Shown here one piece after another: positions 45,843 through 53,753 of a DNA stretch of 64,000 bases. Numbering within the stretch: position 1 is the first letter of the stretch; each line of letters begins with the position of its first letter. Position numbers and translations under genes: made by a program. The notes under the pieces were generated by a model. The model was not told where the DNA came from and made no database searches. It saw nothing but the letters and a program-made list of their open reading frames with translations. Origin of the DNA: Actinokineospora diospyrosa (GTDB lineage: Bacteria; Actinomycetota; Actinomycetes; Mycobacteriales; Pseudonocardiaceae); assembly GCF_024171925.1 (NCBI RefSeq), contig NZ_JAMTCO010000009.1:338705-402704 (forward strand), in the 5' to 3' direction.

Positions 45843-46954
45843 CCCAGTACCCGTTGTGCGACGGCGAAAGCGGCGTTGGCGGCGGGCACGCCGCAGTAGA
45901 TCGCCGACTGGAGCAGGACCTCGCCGATCTCCTCACGGGTCAGCCCGTTGCGCAGTGCCGCCCGCACGTGCATGGCGAGCTCGTCGTGGTGGCCGAGCGC
46001 GACCATCGCCATCAGCGTGATGCAGCTGCGGGTGCGCCGGTCCAGGCCGGGGCGGGTCCAGATCTCGCCCCACGCGTACCGGGTGATCAGGTCCTGGAAC
46101 GCCGCGGTGAACGGGGTCGTCGCCGCGACCGCCCGGTCGACGTGCTCGTCACCCAGGACCTCGCGCCGCACCCGCATCCCCGCCGACCCGGTGTCGTCCA
46201 GGAACGCCAGCAGGGCCGCGGTCACCGCCTCCGGTCGGTCGACCCCCGCGAGGTGCGCGGCACCGCTGATCTCGGCGAGGTTCGCGTTCGGGATGCCGTC
46301 GACGAGCTCACGCGCGTGCGCGGGCGGTGTGGCCGGGTCGGCCCGGCCAGCCACGACCAGCGTGGGCGCCTGGATATCCGCCAACCGATCCCGAATGTCG
46401 AACGTGGACAGAGCGTCACAGCACGCCGCGTAACCAGCGGTGTCCACGGTGGTCAAATCCTCGACCAGTCGAGCTCCCAGCGCGGACCTCGCCGTCTCCG
46501 GGTCGGCGAACCATCGGGCCAAGGTCGGCTCCACCAGCGATGCCGTGCCCTCGGCGCGCACGAATGCCGCCCGGTCCCGCCATTGCTGCGGATCGCCGAA
46601 CCGCGCCGTCGTGCACACCAGCGCCAAACACCCCACCCGCTCCGGGGCGATCAAGGCCAAAGTGGACCCAACGGCGCCACCAAGTGAGATTCCCGCGTAG
46701 TGAAACCGCTGCCACTCAAGCGAATCCGCAAGGCGCAGCACCAGGTGCGCCAAATCCTCCACAGTGGATCCGGCGGGAAGTGGCGGCGTGCCGCCGTGCC
46801 CCGGCAGCTCGAACCGTGCGACCCGGAACCGCCGCGCCAACGCGGGAATCTGCGGGTCCCACACCGCCGACGTCGTGCCCACGGACGGGCCGAGGATCAG
46901 CGGTGGACCGTCGGCGGGACCGTCCAACCGGAACGCCAGGTCAGGGGAAGTCAA
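45839..46954 (-). CDS. pcaL: 3-oxoadipate enol-lactonase / 4-carboxymuconolactone decarboxylase fusion
   Basis: The protein has 371 residues and two catalytic domains. The alpha/beta-hydrolase (about 1-250) hydrolyses 3-oxoadipate enol-lactone, with nucleophile Ser90 in YAGISLGG, Asp in GRADPATPP and His in SGAAHLAG. The decarboxylase (CMD, about 258-371) has DLITRYAWGEIWTRPGLDRRTRSCITLMAMVALGHHDELAMHVRAALRNGLTREEIGEVLLQ. Fusion of PcaD and PcaC is known as PcaL in Streptomyces and Rhodococcus. The start overlaps pcaG by 14 bp and the stop overlaps pobA. Confidence 0.95.
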   Translation of the reverse strand: MTSPDLAFRLDGPADGPPLILGPSVGTTSAVWDPQIPALARRFRVARFELPGHGGTPPLPAGSTVEDLAHLVLRLADSLEWQRFHYAGISLGGAVGSTLALIAPERVGCLALVCTTARFGDPQQWRDRAAFVRAEGTASLVEPTLARWFADPETARSALGARLVEDLTTVDTAGYAACCDALSTFDIRDRLADIQAPTLVVAGRADPATPPAHARELVDGIPNANLAEISGAAHLAGVDRPEAVTAALLAFLDDTGSAGMRVRREVLGDEHVDRAVAATTPFTAAFQDLITRYAWGEIWTRPGLDRRTRSCITLMAMVALGHHDELAMHVRAALRNGLTREEIGEVLLQSAIYCGVPAANAAFAVAQRVLG

Positions 46955-47552
46955 AGAACACCGTCTCCCGCTCGCCCTGCAACCGGATGTCGAACCGGTA
47001 CACGCCCGCGCGTTCGCGTTGTGCGAGCAGCGTACCCAGCCGACCCTCGGGCAGGTCGGGGAACTGCGCGCGCAGGCCCTCGGCGTGCTCGGGCAGGTAG
47101 ATCCGGGTGTGCAGGTGGTGCAACAAGCCGCGGGCGAACACCGCGACTGCCAGGTAGGGCACCGCGCCCGGCCGGTGCGGGCCCGGCGCGACGGTGCGCA
47201 CCGCCCAGTGCCCGTCGGCGTCGGTGGGCACCCGGCCGAACCCGGTGAACGCCGTGCCGTCGCGGCCGACGACCGCGCTGGTCACCTGGTCGTGTCGCAG
47301 CGAGCCGGGGGCGCCCGCGAGCGAGCCGTCCCGGTCGGCCTGCCAGATCTCGACCAGCGCGTCCGGGATCGGGCTGCCCGCGCCGTCGAGCACCAGGCCG
47401 TGCACGGTGATCGGGTCCGGCTCGCCGTCCACGGCGATGCGCGCGCCGCCGGGGAAGGGCAGCGCGTAGCCGAAGAACGGGCCGACGGTCTGCGCCGGGG
47501 TCGGTGGCAACCGGTCGGGGTCGGCGGGGGACGGGTGTGCGGGAGGGGTCAT
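46941..47552 (-). CDS. pcaG: Protocatechuate 3,4-dioxygenase, alpha subunit
   Basis: The protein has 203 residues. The intradiol dioxygenase fold is clear (TPAQTVGPFFGYALPFPGG, DALVEIWQADRDGSLAG, FTGFGRVPTDADGHWAVRTVAPGPH, AVFARGLLHHLHTRIYLPEH). As in other alpha subunits, the iron-ligand tyrosines of the beta subunit are absent, so it is structural and shapes the active site. The start ATG 47552 overlaps the pcaH stop (ATGA). It forms a complex with PcaH. Confidence 0.95.
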   Translation of the reverse strand: MTPPAHPSPADPDRLPPTPAQTVGPFFGYALPFPGGARIAVDGEPDPITVHGLVLDGAGSPIPDALVEIWQADRDGSLAGAPGSLRHDQVTSAVVGRDGTAFTGFGRVPTDADGHWAVRTVAPGPHRPGAVPYLAVAVFARGLLHHLHTRIYLPEHAEGLRAQFPDLPEGRLGTLLAQRERAGVYRFDIRLQGERETVFFDFP

Positions 47553-48319
47553 CGATCCTCGAACAGCGTGCGGGACGGTCCACCCAAGACGATGTCCCAG
47601 CGGTAGCCCAATGTCCACTCGGGCAGCGACAGCTGGTGGTCGTAGCGGGCCACCAGCCGGTCGCGCGCGGCCTGGTCGGTCACCGACCGCAGCACCGGGT
47701 CGTAGGGGAACAGCGGGTCGCCCGGGAAGTACATCTGGGTCACCATGCGCTGGGTGAACGCGGTGCCGAACAGCGAGAAGTGGATGTGCGCGGGTCGCCA
47801 CGCGTTGAGGTGGTTGCGCCACGGGTAGGCGCCGGGCCGGATCGAGGTGAAGGAGTACTCACCGTCACCGTCGGTCAGGCACCGGCCGAAGCCGGTGAAG
47901 TTCGGGTCCAGCGGCGCCGGGTGCTGGTCGAGGTCGTGCGCGTAGCGGCCCGCGGCGTTGGCCTGCCAGATCTCCACCAGCTGGCCCGCCATCGGGCGCC
48001 CGGTGCGGTCGAGCACCCGGCCGGTGACGGTGATCCGCTGACCGGCTGGCTCCCCGGTCTGCCCCAGCGTGAGGTCGTTGTCCAGCGCCGACACGTCGGT
48101 CACGCCGAACACCGGCCCGGTCAGCTCCACCGCTTCCGGGTCCACGACCGGCAGCGGCGCGTGCCGGGGGTGGCGCAGCGCGCTGCTGCGGTAGGGCGGG
48201 TAGTCCCGGTTCGGGTGGTGCGGGTCGGGCGGGCCGACCCGGTCGGCGGCGGCCATCGCCGCGTCGATCTCCCGTTGGGTCGCACCGTCGCGGATCGATG
48301 TCCGCGGTGACCTGCTCAT
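47549..48319 (-). CDS. pcaH: Protocatechuate 3,4-dioxygenase, beta subunit
   Basis: This 256-residue subunit carries the non-haem Fe(III) site: Tyr126 (GRYAHDLD), Tyr165 (RPGAYPWRN), His178 and His180 (RPAHIHFSLFG). The order and spacing are those of PcaH. It opens the ring of protocatechuate between the hydroxyl groups to give 3-carboxy-cis,cis-muconate. The start ATG 48319 has GAGGGGAG upstream and lies 14 bp after the pcaJ stop. Confidence 0.96.
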   Translation of the reverse strand: MSRSPRTSIRDGATQREIDAAMAAADRVGPPDPHHPNRDYPPYRSSALRHPRHAPLPVVDPEAVELTGPVFGVTDVSALDNDLTLGQTGEPAGQRITVTGRVLDRTGRPMAGQLVEIWQANAAGRYAHDLDQHPAPLDPNFTGFGRCLTDGDGEYSFTSIRPGAYPWRNHLNAWRPAHIHFSLFGTAFTQRMVTQMYFPGDPLFPYDPVLRSVTDQAARDRLVARYDHQLSLPEWTLGYRWDIVLGGPSRTLFEDR

Positions 48320-48333
48320 CGGCGTGGCTCCCC

Positions 48334-48966
48334 TCAGCGCGTGCGCAGCTCGGCGTCGGTCTTGGCGGCGACCTCGTCCTCGGTGACCCCCGGCGCGAGC
48401 TCGACGAGCTCGACGGTGCCCGTGCCGACGTCGAGGACCCCCAGGTCGGTCACCACCCGGTGCACGCAGCCGCGCCCGGTCAGCGGCAGCGAGCACCGCC
48501 GCACGATCTTGGCCGCGCCGTCCTTGGTGGTGTGCGTCATGATCACGATCACCCGGCGCGCCCCGTGCACTAGGTCCATGGCCCCGCCGATGCCGGTGAC
48601 GAGCTTGCCGGGCACCGCCCAGTTGGCCAGGTCGCCGTCGGCCGACACCTGCATCGCGCCGAGCACGGCGGTGTCGATGTGCCCGCCGCGGATCATCCCG
48701 AACGACAGCGCCGAGTCGAAGTAGGCGGCGCCGGGCAGCACCGTGACGGTCTGCTTGCCCGCGTTGATCAGGTCCGGGTCGACCGCGTCCTCGGTGGGGA
48801 ACGGCCCGGTGCCCAGGATCCCGTTCTCCGACTCCAGGGTGACCCGCACCCCGGGCGGCAGGTGTTCGGGGATCAGCGTGGGCAGCCCGATGCCCAGGTT
48901 CACGTACTCGCCGTCGCGCAGCTCGGCGGCGGCCCTGGCGGCCATCTCGTCGCGGGTCCAGGCCAT
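48334..48966 (-). CDS. pcaJ: 3-oxoadipate CoA-transferase, beta subunit
   Basis: The protein has 210 residues. The catalytic Glu47 lies in SENGILG, the hallmark of the family I CoA-transferase B subunit. [40 protein letters not shown] and [22 protein letters not shown] confirm it. With PcaI it moves CoA from succinyl-CoA to 3-oxoadipate. A ScoA/ScoB (acetoacetate) identity is possible by sequence, but the operon favours PcaJ. The start overlaps the pcaI stop by one base. Confidence 0.93.
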   Translation of the reverse strand: MAWTRDEMAARAAAELRDGEYVNLGIGLPTLIPEHLPPGVRVTLESENGILGTGPFPTEDAVDPDLINAGKQTVTVLPGAAYFDSALSFGMIRGGHIDTAVLGAMQVSADGDLANWAVPGKLVTGIGGAMDLVHGARRVIVIMTHTTKDGAAKIVRRCSLPLTGRGCVHRVVTDLGVLDVGTGTVELVELAPGVTEDEVAAKTDAELRTR

Positions 48967-49730
48967 CAGTCGGCCCGCCCGCGCACGGTGCGGAACTCGA
49001 TCTTCTTGTCCGCTGCCTGCGCCGGGGTCAGCTCGACCACCCGCTGCACGAACACCCCGGGCAGGTGCACGTGGTCGGGGTCGATCTCGCCCGGCTCGAC
49101 CAGCCGCTCGACCTCGGCGACGGTCACCCGGCCCGCCATCGCGGCCAGCGGGTTGAAGTTGCGGGCGGACTTGGTGAAGACCAGGTTCCCGTGCCGGTCG
49201 CCGACCGCGGCCCGCACCAGCGCGAAGTCGGTGCGGATGGCGCGCTCCAGGACGTACTCGACGTCGTCGAAGCGGCGGGTCTCCTTGGCGGGCGAGGCCA
49301 GCGCGACCGTGCCGCCGGGGCCGTAGCGCCACGGCATGCCGCCCTCGGCGACCTGGGTGCCCACACCGGCCGGGGTGAAGAACGCGGGGATGCCGTGCCC
49401 GCCGCAGCGCAGCCGCTCGGCCAGTGTGCCCTGCGGGATCAGCTCGACCTCCAACTCCCCGGCGAGGTACTGGCGGGCGAACTCGGCGTTCGCGCCGATG
49501 TAGGACCCGGTGACCCTGGCCAGGCGGCCCGCGGCCAGCAGCACGGCCAGCCCGGTGTCCATCGCGCCGCAGTTGTTGGAAACCACGTGCAGCCGGGCAA
49601 CCCCGGCCTCGTGCAGCGCGTCGATCAAGGTGGTGGGCACACCGCTGAGCCCGAACCCGCCGACCGCCAGGCTCGCGCCGTCGCCGACGTCGGACACCGC
49701 CTCCTTGGCGCTGCCGATGACCTTGTCCAT
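48966..49730 (-). CDS. pcaI: 3-oxoadipate CoA-transferase, alpha subunit
   Basis: The protein has 254 residues. The A-subunit features are [77 protein letters not shown] and [13 protein letters not shown]. It is the first gene of the operon pcaI-J-H-G-L-pobA, whose genes all overlap or nearly do. The start ATG 49730 is 26 bp from a perfect inverted repeat likely to be the operon operator. The tandem IclR regulator is encoded directly upstream on the same strand. Confidence 0.93.
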   Translation of the reverse strand: MDKVIGSAKEAVSDVGDGASLAVGGFGLSGVPTTLIDALHEAGVARLHVVSNNCGAMDTGLAVLLAAGRLARVTGSYIGANAEFARQYLAGELEVELIPQGTLAERLRCGGHGIPAFFTPAGVGTQVAEGGMPWRYGPGGTVALASPAKETRRFDDVEYVLERAIRTDFALVRAAVGDRHGNLVFTKSARNFNPLAAMAGRVTVAEVERLVEPGEIDPDHVHLPGVFVQRVVELTPAQAADKKIEFRTVRGRAD

Positions 49731-49755
49731 GCGCCGCCCGCCCGGTCGTGTTCGC

Positions 49756-49777
49756 CTGGTGAACTTTTCTTCACCAG
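49756..49777. promoter_or_regulatory. Candidate operator of the pca operon
   Basis: CTGGTGAA-cttttc-TTCACCAG is a perfect 8-bp inverted repeat with a 6-base centre, 26-47 bp upstream of pcaI. IclR-type regulators bind such dyads, and the tandem IclR gene is immediately upstream. No second copy was seen in front of the regulator itself. Confidence 0.65.
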
Positions 49778-49893
49778 TTCTCGCGTGACGAGTGTCCGGC
49801 CAGCGCGGCGGCTCTGTCAACCGGACCGGAAGCTCGTGTCCGCGCGCGTGGGCTGGTCGGTCGAGGCGACCGGGCCCGTTCAGCCGCCGGTGA

Positions 49894-51561
49894 TCACACC
49901 TTCGGCACCGAGGCGAAGCGCTGCGTCACGTGCAGGTCCGCCTCGATCGCGGCCGCCGCGGCGCGCAGCTGGGGGAGCACCTCGGCGACGCAATCCGCCA
50001 TCGTGCGGCGCTCGCTGTGCATGGCGACGTTCACCGCCGCGACCACCGCGCCCGCCCGGTCGCGCACCGGGACCGCGATCGAGCGCACCCCGATCTCGAG
50101 CTCCTCGTCCACCACCGCGTAGCCGTCGCGGCGGACCCGGTCGAGCGCGTCGACGAGCCCCACGCGGCTGGTGATGGTGTGCGGGGTGAGCTCGCGCGGC
50201 TGCACGCGGTCCAGCCGCCTGCGCAGCTCGGCGGGCGGGAGGCTGGCCAGCAGCACCCGACCCATGCCGGTCGCGTACGCCGGGAAGCGGGTGCCGAGGG
50301 TGATCTCGATGTCCATGATCCGCCGGGTCGCGGCCCGGGCCACGTACTGGATGTCCCGGTCGTCGTCGGCGGCCACCGCCAGCGAGGACGAGTCCCGCAC
50401 CTGCGCGGCCAGCGCCTCCAGGTGCGGGGTGGCGATCCTGGCCAAGGTGGTCGCGGCCAGGACGGGGAACCCCAGACCCAGGACTCGCGGGGTCGGGCGG
50501 AAGAGACCTTCTTCGGCTCTTACGTAACCGAGGTGAACGAGCGTTATCAGTGCTCGCCGCGCGGTAGCTCTGGCCAGACCGGTGGCGTTGGCGACGGCGC
50601 TTAGGCCCAACTTCGGTCGGTCTGCGCCGAACACTGTCAGCACTGTTAGGCCCCTGGCGAGTGATTCGATGAATTCGCGACCTAGCTCCTGCTTGGACTC
50701 ACCTGTCCACTCCGCTAGACCTACCGCGAGATCTCCCGGGTCCGCGATAGGCAGGTTGCTCGCTAGCTCGTTCTCCATTGCGGCGACCGAGGTGCGCAGG
50801 CAGGACAAGAGCCTCTCCCGCAACGACTCGGCACTGTGGCGACTGGTGTGACTGGACACGCTCGCAACGCACGCGACTGTCCCGTCCGGTCGCCGCACCG
50901 GGACGGCTAGAGCGACCAGACCGCGCTCGATGAACTGGTCGTCCAGCGCCCAGCCGCGCTCGGCCGCCATCTCGACCTGCACGGGGAAGTCGGGGATGGG
51001 GCCCTGTCGCGGGCTGACGGCGGGGAAGCCCTGGTCGTCCGGGTCCGCGGCGCGGCGGGACCGCCAGCGGTCCCAGTCCGACTCGGTCCAGCCGGTGGCG
51101 ACAACGGCGCCCGCGGCGGTGCGCTCGGCGGGGAGCAGGTCGCCGATGCCGAAGGTCAACGACACGGCCCGGCGCCGGGTGGCGTGCTGGATGAACCGGA
51201 CCCCATCCCCGTCGCCGACCGCGAGGGACACGGACTCGTCGAGCTCTTCGGCCAACCGGAGCACCATGACGCCAAGACGGTCAGGTAGGCCCAACGCGGC
51301 CAGGTAGGCGTTGCCGAGCTCTAGAAGCCGCGGGGCCAGGCTGACCTCGCGGCGGTCCACCCGCAGGTAGCCCATCCGGGCCAACGTCGCCACCACGCGG
51401 TCCACCGTCGAGCGGGCGAGGCCGCTGGCCCGCTGCAGCTCGCTCGGGCTGAGGGTGCCGCCCGCGTCGGTCAGCAACCGGGTCACCAGCAGGCCCCTGA
51501 CCAGGGGCGCGACGGTGTCCACCGGGGTGGCGGTCTCGGGGTCGTCGGGGGTCGGTGGCAT
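49894..51561 (-). CDS. Tandem IclR-type regulator (two IclR proteins fused)
   Basis: The protein has 555 residues and two complete IclR units. Unit 1 has a winged helix at about 18-75 (LLVTRLLTDAGGTLSPSELQRASGLARSTVDRVVATLARMGYLRVD) and an effector domain at 90-265. Unit 2 has a winged helix at about 300-350 (LSAVANATGLARATARRALITLVHLGYVRAEEGLF) and an effector domain to the end (FPAYATGMGRVLLASLPP, ELEIGVRSIAVPVRD). Its position next to pcaI suggests that it is the pca regulator, a role played by IclR proteins PcaR/PcaU elsewhere. The frame is open further upstream, but ATG 51561 with GGAG in front and loss of coding bias before it decide the start. Confidence 0.92.
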   Translation of the reverse strand: MPPTPDDPETATPVDTVAPLVRGLLVTRLLTDAGGTLSPSELQRASGLARSTVDRVVATLARMGYLRVDRREVSLAPRLLELGNAYLAALGLPDRLGVMVLRLAEELDESVSLAVGDGDGVRFIQHATRRRAVSLTFGIGDLLPAERTAAGAVVATGWTESDWDRWRSRRAADPDDQGFPAVSPRQGPIPDFPVQVEMAAERGWALDDQFIERGLVALAVPVRRPDGTVACVASVSSHTSRHSAESLRERLLSCLRTSVAAMENELASNLPIADPGDLAVGLAEWTGESKQELGREFIESLARGLTVLTVFGADRPKLGLSAVANATGLARATARRALITLVHLGYVRAEEGLFRPTPRVLGLGFPVLAATTLARIATPHLEALAAQVRDSSSLAVAADDDRDIQYVARAATRRIMDIEITLGTRFPAYATGMGRVLLASLPPAELRRRLDRVQPRELTPHTITSRVGLVDALDRVRRDGYAVVDEELEIGVRSIAVPVRDRAGAVVAAVNVAMHSERRTMADCVAEVLPQLRAAAAAIEADLHVTQRFASVPKV

Positions 51562-51574
51562 CGGCTCTCCGTAG

Positions 51575-51591
51575 TGGTCAGCGCTAGACCA
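51575..51591. promoter_or_regulatory. Dyad upstream of the tandem IclR gene
   Basis: TGGTC-N7-GACCA with AGCGCT in the centre lies 14 bp before the start. It may be an autoregulatory site. It shares only TGGT with the dyad before pcaI, so it may bind another protein. Confidence 0.35.
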
Positions 51592-51775
51592 TAAACGACC
51601 TGGAACGACCCCCGGCACGTCCCGGGTGCGCTCCGGCCCAGTGTGCTCCTGCCCGGCGGCGGCGCGCTGCCCGCCGTCCGCAGTGGACCCCCTTCGACGG
51701 CCCACATGCAAGATCATCTAATGGTGGTCCACGCCGGTCCGCCGCGCATAGGGTGCGCCTCCAGGAAGGAGCACC

Positions 51776-52621
51776 ATGCTCAAGCGACTCACCCTCACCA
51801 CGGCGGCCCTGCTGGTCGCCATGGCCCTCCCCGCCACCGCCACCCCCACGGCCGAGGTCGTCTACACCACCCGCACCGCGGGCCAGGTCCTCGCGCTGAC
51901 CTTCGACGACGGCCCGTCGCCGGAGTGGACCCCGCAGGTCCTGGACCTGTTGCGCGAGACCAAGACCCGCGCCGTCTTCTGCCTGGTCGGCTCCGAGGTC
52001 GTCAAGTACCCCGACCTCGTCAAGCGCATCGTCGCCGACGGCCACCCGGTGTGCAACCACACCTACGGCCACGAGAACCTGGCCACGCTCACCCCCGAGC
52101 AGGTCCGGGCCAACCTGGTGGCCACCAACGCCGCCATCCGCCAGGCCGCGGGCAACCCGAGCCTGCCCATCCCGTACTTCCGCGCCCCCTTCGGCATCTT
52201 CGGCAGCCCCATCACCGACATCGCCGCCTCCCTCTCCCACACCTCCCTGGCCTGGACCGTCGACCCCCAGGACTGGGACGGCTCCCCGGCCCCGGTCCTC
52301 GTCCAACGCCTCACCGCCCAGATCTACCCCACCGCCATCCTCCTCTCCCACGACGGCGGCGGTGACCGCTCCCCAACCGTGGCGGCCTACCGGGAACTCA
52401 TCCCCCGCTGGAAAACCGCCGGCTACACGTTCGACCTCCCCGCCACCACTGGAGGTCCCTACCCACCCGCGTGCACTGCTCCAACCTGGCAGCGCAACGG
52501 GACTTACGTCGCCGGGACCCGCGTGACGCAGGACGGGAAGCTCTACCAGGCCAACTGGTGGACCCGCCTAGAACGCCCCTCCTCGGCGCCGTGGACCTGG
52601 ACCAACCTCGGCCCCTGCTGA
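51776..52621 (+). CDS. Secreted polysaccharide deacetylase with chitin-binding module
   Basis: The protein has 281 residues with a signal peptide (about 1-25). The NodB domain at about 35-230 has all motifs: TFDDGP with Asp44-Asp45, metal His95 and His99 (NHTYGHENL), RAPFG, WTVDPQDW, and ILLSHDGGG. The last 50 residues (TWQRNGTYVAGTRVTQDGKLYQANWWTRLERPSSAPWTWTNLG) form a CBM5/12-like chitin-binding module. It removes acetyl groups from chitin, chito-oligomers or xylan; the CBM favours chitin. The start is ATG 51776 after AGGAAGGAG. A terminator follows. Confidence 0.94.
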   Translation: MLKRLTLTTAALLVAMALPATATPTAEVVYTTRTAGQVLALTFDDGPSPEWTPQVLDLLRETKTRAVFCLVGSEVVKYPDLVKRIVADGHPVCNHTYGHENLATLTPEQVRANLVATNAAIRQAAGNPSLPIPYFRAPFGIFGSPITDIAASLSHTSLAWTVDPQDWDGSPAPVLVQRLTAQIYPTAILLSHDGGGDRSPTVAAYRELIPRWKTAGYTFDLPATTGGPYPPACTAPTWQRNGTYVAGTRVTQDGKLYQANWWTRLERPSSAPWTWTNLGPC

Positions 52622-52636
52622 TCCTTGGCACTACCC

Positions 52637-52669
52637 GGAGCCCGACCCCCTTCTTGGTGGTCGGGCTCC
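52637..52669 (+). terminator. Terminator hairpin after the deacetylase gene
   Basis: GGAGCCCGACC, an 11-base loop, GGTCGGGCTCC, then TCTCT. It is a perfect 11-bp stem 16 bp after the stop. The next 210 bp (52670-52880) hold nothing I recognise. Confidence 0.8.
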
Positions 52670-52883
52670 TCTCTAGTTGGCCCCCATTGCCGCCGCACCA
52701 ACCCGGCCCCCAACCTCTCGCCCTGACAGCGGCGTTTGACCGCTGGCCCCCGAAGGCGCGGTGCCATCCCAACCCGGCTCACCCGAGCTGCTGGCCCCCG
52801 GTGCCTCGGTATCAACCCAACCGCTCTACTCCGACCGCTAGCCGACCCCTGACCCCCGGAAGCCGCTGGGTCCTGCCCGCCCC

Positions 52884-52990
52884 GCAAGATCATCTGCCGC
52901 AAGAGCCCCCGATATACAGCCTAACGAGAGGGTCCGACAGAACCAGGGCAGCGATCATGGCCTGTGGACACCAGAACACGTTGTGGACAA
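52884..52990 (+). repeat. Degenerate copy B of the 48-bp block with two DnaA-box-like sites
   Basis: AAGATCATCTG and AGCCCCCGATATACAGCCTAACGAG (up to 52928) align to the 48-bp block. TGTGGACAC (52963) and TGTGGACAA (52982) follow with the same 19-bp spacing seen in arrays A and C. Confidence 0.65.
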
Positions 52991-53010
52991 CCGCCCGCAA
53001 GCCCCGCCCC

Positions 53011-53375
53011 TGGACACTCAGACCCCGAGGTGTCAACTCGACTGCCGTCAGGTCCGCCCCGACCCAGCCCCGCGCTCCTCGAAGTCGCCAGCGCCAAGCC
53101 AGCCTCCGTCAGGTCCGCCCCAACCCACAATGCCAGCAGCGAGCCACTCGGATCCGGCGGTGCCAACCCGCCCCCGTCAGGTCCCCCCAACCCACCCACC
53201 TAGCCCCTGGACACTCGGACCTAGCGGTGCCAACCTGCGCCCCGCCAGGTCCGCCCCAGCCCACTTACCCAGCGCCTGGACACTCGGACCCTGCGGTGCC
53301 AACCCAGCGCCCGTCAGGTCCGCCCCGACCCACCTTCCCAGCCCGCGCTCCTCGGAGTCGCTGGTGCCAAGCCGG
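53011..53375 (+). repeat. ~69-bp tandem repeat before hairpin copy 4 (about 5.4 units)
   Basis: Units start near 53011, 53074, 53141, 53208, 53277 and 53347, with 63-70-bp spacing. The core elements are GGACACTCGGA (or GCTCCTCGGAG), GCGGTGCCAACC and CCGTCAGGTCCGCCCC. The last unit is cut by the hairpin element at 53376, exactly as at 27427. No frame gives a plausible protein. Confidence 0.82.
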
Positions 53376-53516
53376 CTCGATGGGGCGGACTTGTTTTGCG
53401 TAGGGGGACAACACCCGTAGCGTTTCCGCGCGGCAGGGCCTGCTTTGGGCCCCTGCTTTGCGGTTCTGCCACGGGTGTTGTGGGGGCCCCACGCAAAACA
53501 AGTTCGCCCCATCGAG
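53376..53516 (+). repeat. 141-bp hairpin element, copy 4
   Basis: The arms are 53376-53405 and 53487-53516. They differ at arm position 13 (G.T pair) and 27 (A.C mismatch). The inner stem ACAACACCCGT/ACGGGTGTTGT is perfect. It has the same orientation as copies 2 and 3 and lies between convergent genes. Confidence 0.88.
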
Positions 53517-53546
53517 CTCGTCGCATTGTCGCGGATCGGGCCCGAT

Positions 53547-53602
53547 GTCGCCGCTAGGCGACGAGGCGTCCGATCCCGGTCGCCGAGCTCGCCGCCAGGC
53601 GA
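53547..53602 (+). repeat. Two small hairpins after element copy 4
   Basis: GTCGCC-gcta-GGCGAC (53547-53562) and TCGCC-gcca-GGCGA (53589-53602 region) are each followed by CGAGG. They have the C-G version of the second stem pair; the corresponding first hairpin after copy 2 has the T-A version. Confidence 0.7.
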
Positions 53603-53670
53603 CGAGGCCGACCCCCGGAGCCGAAGGCGGAGGCCCGAATCCCTTGCCCCGCACTCCCAACCCCGGCCTA

Positions 53671-53718
53671 CGTCAAGATCAACCTGATCGAAAGCCCCCA
53701 AATACACAGCCTACCGAG
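53671..53718 (+). repeat. Conserved 48-bp block, copy C
   Basis: It is identical to 27698-27745, although the sequence just upstream (53610-53670) differs completely from the corresponding part of the other composite repeat. The shared GACACAACGGCAGCA follows about 10 bp later. Confidence 0.85.
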
Positions 53719-53753
53719 ACGCACCGACACAACGGCAGCACCAAGCAGCACCC

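Noticed and set aside
53011-53375. CRISPR-like array
   Set aside because: The units are 63-70 bp with internal variation and no unique spacers, and no cas genes are present.
27378-53707. Two minus-strand frames beginning MYLGAFDQVDLD at 27734 and 53707
   Set aside because: The shared residues come only from the 48-bp repeat block; sequence on both sides diverges in frame, so no conserved protein is supported.
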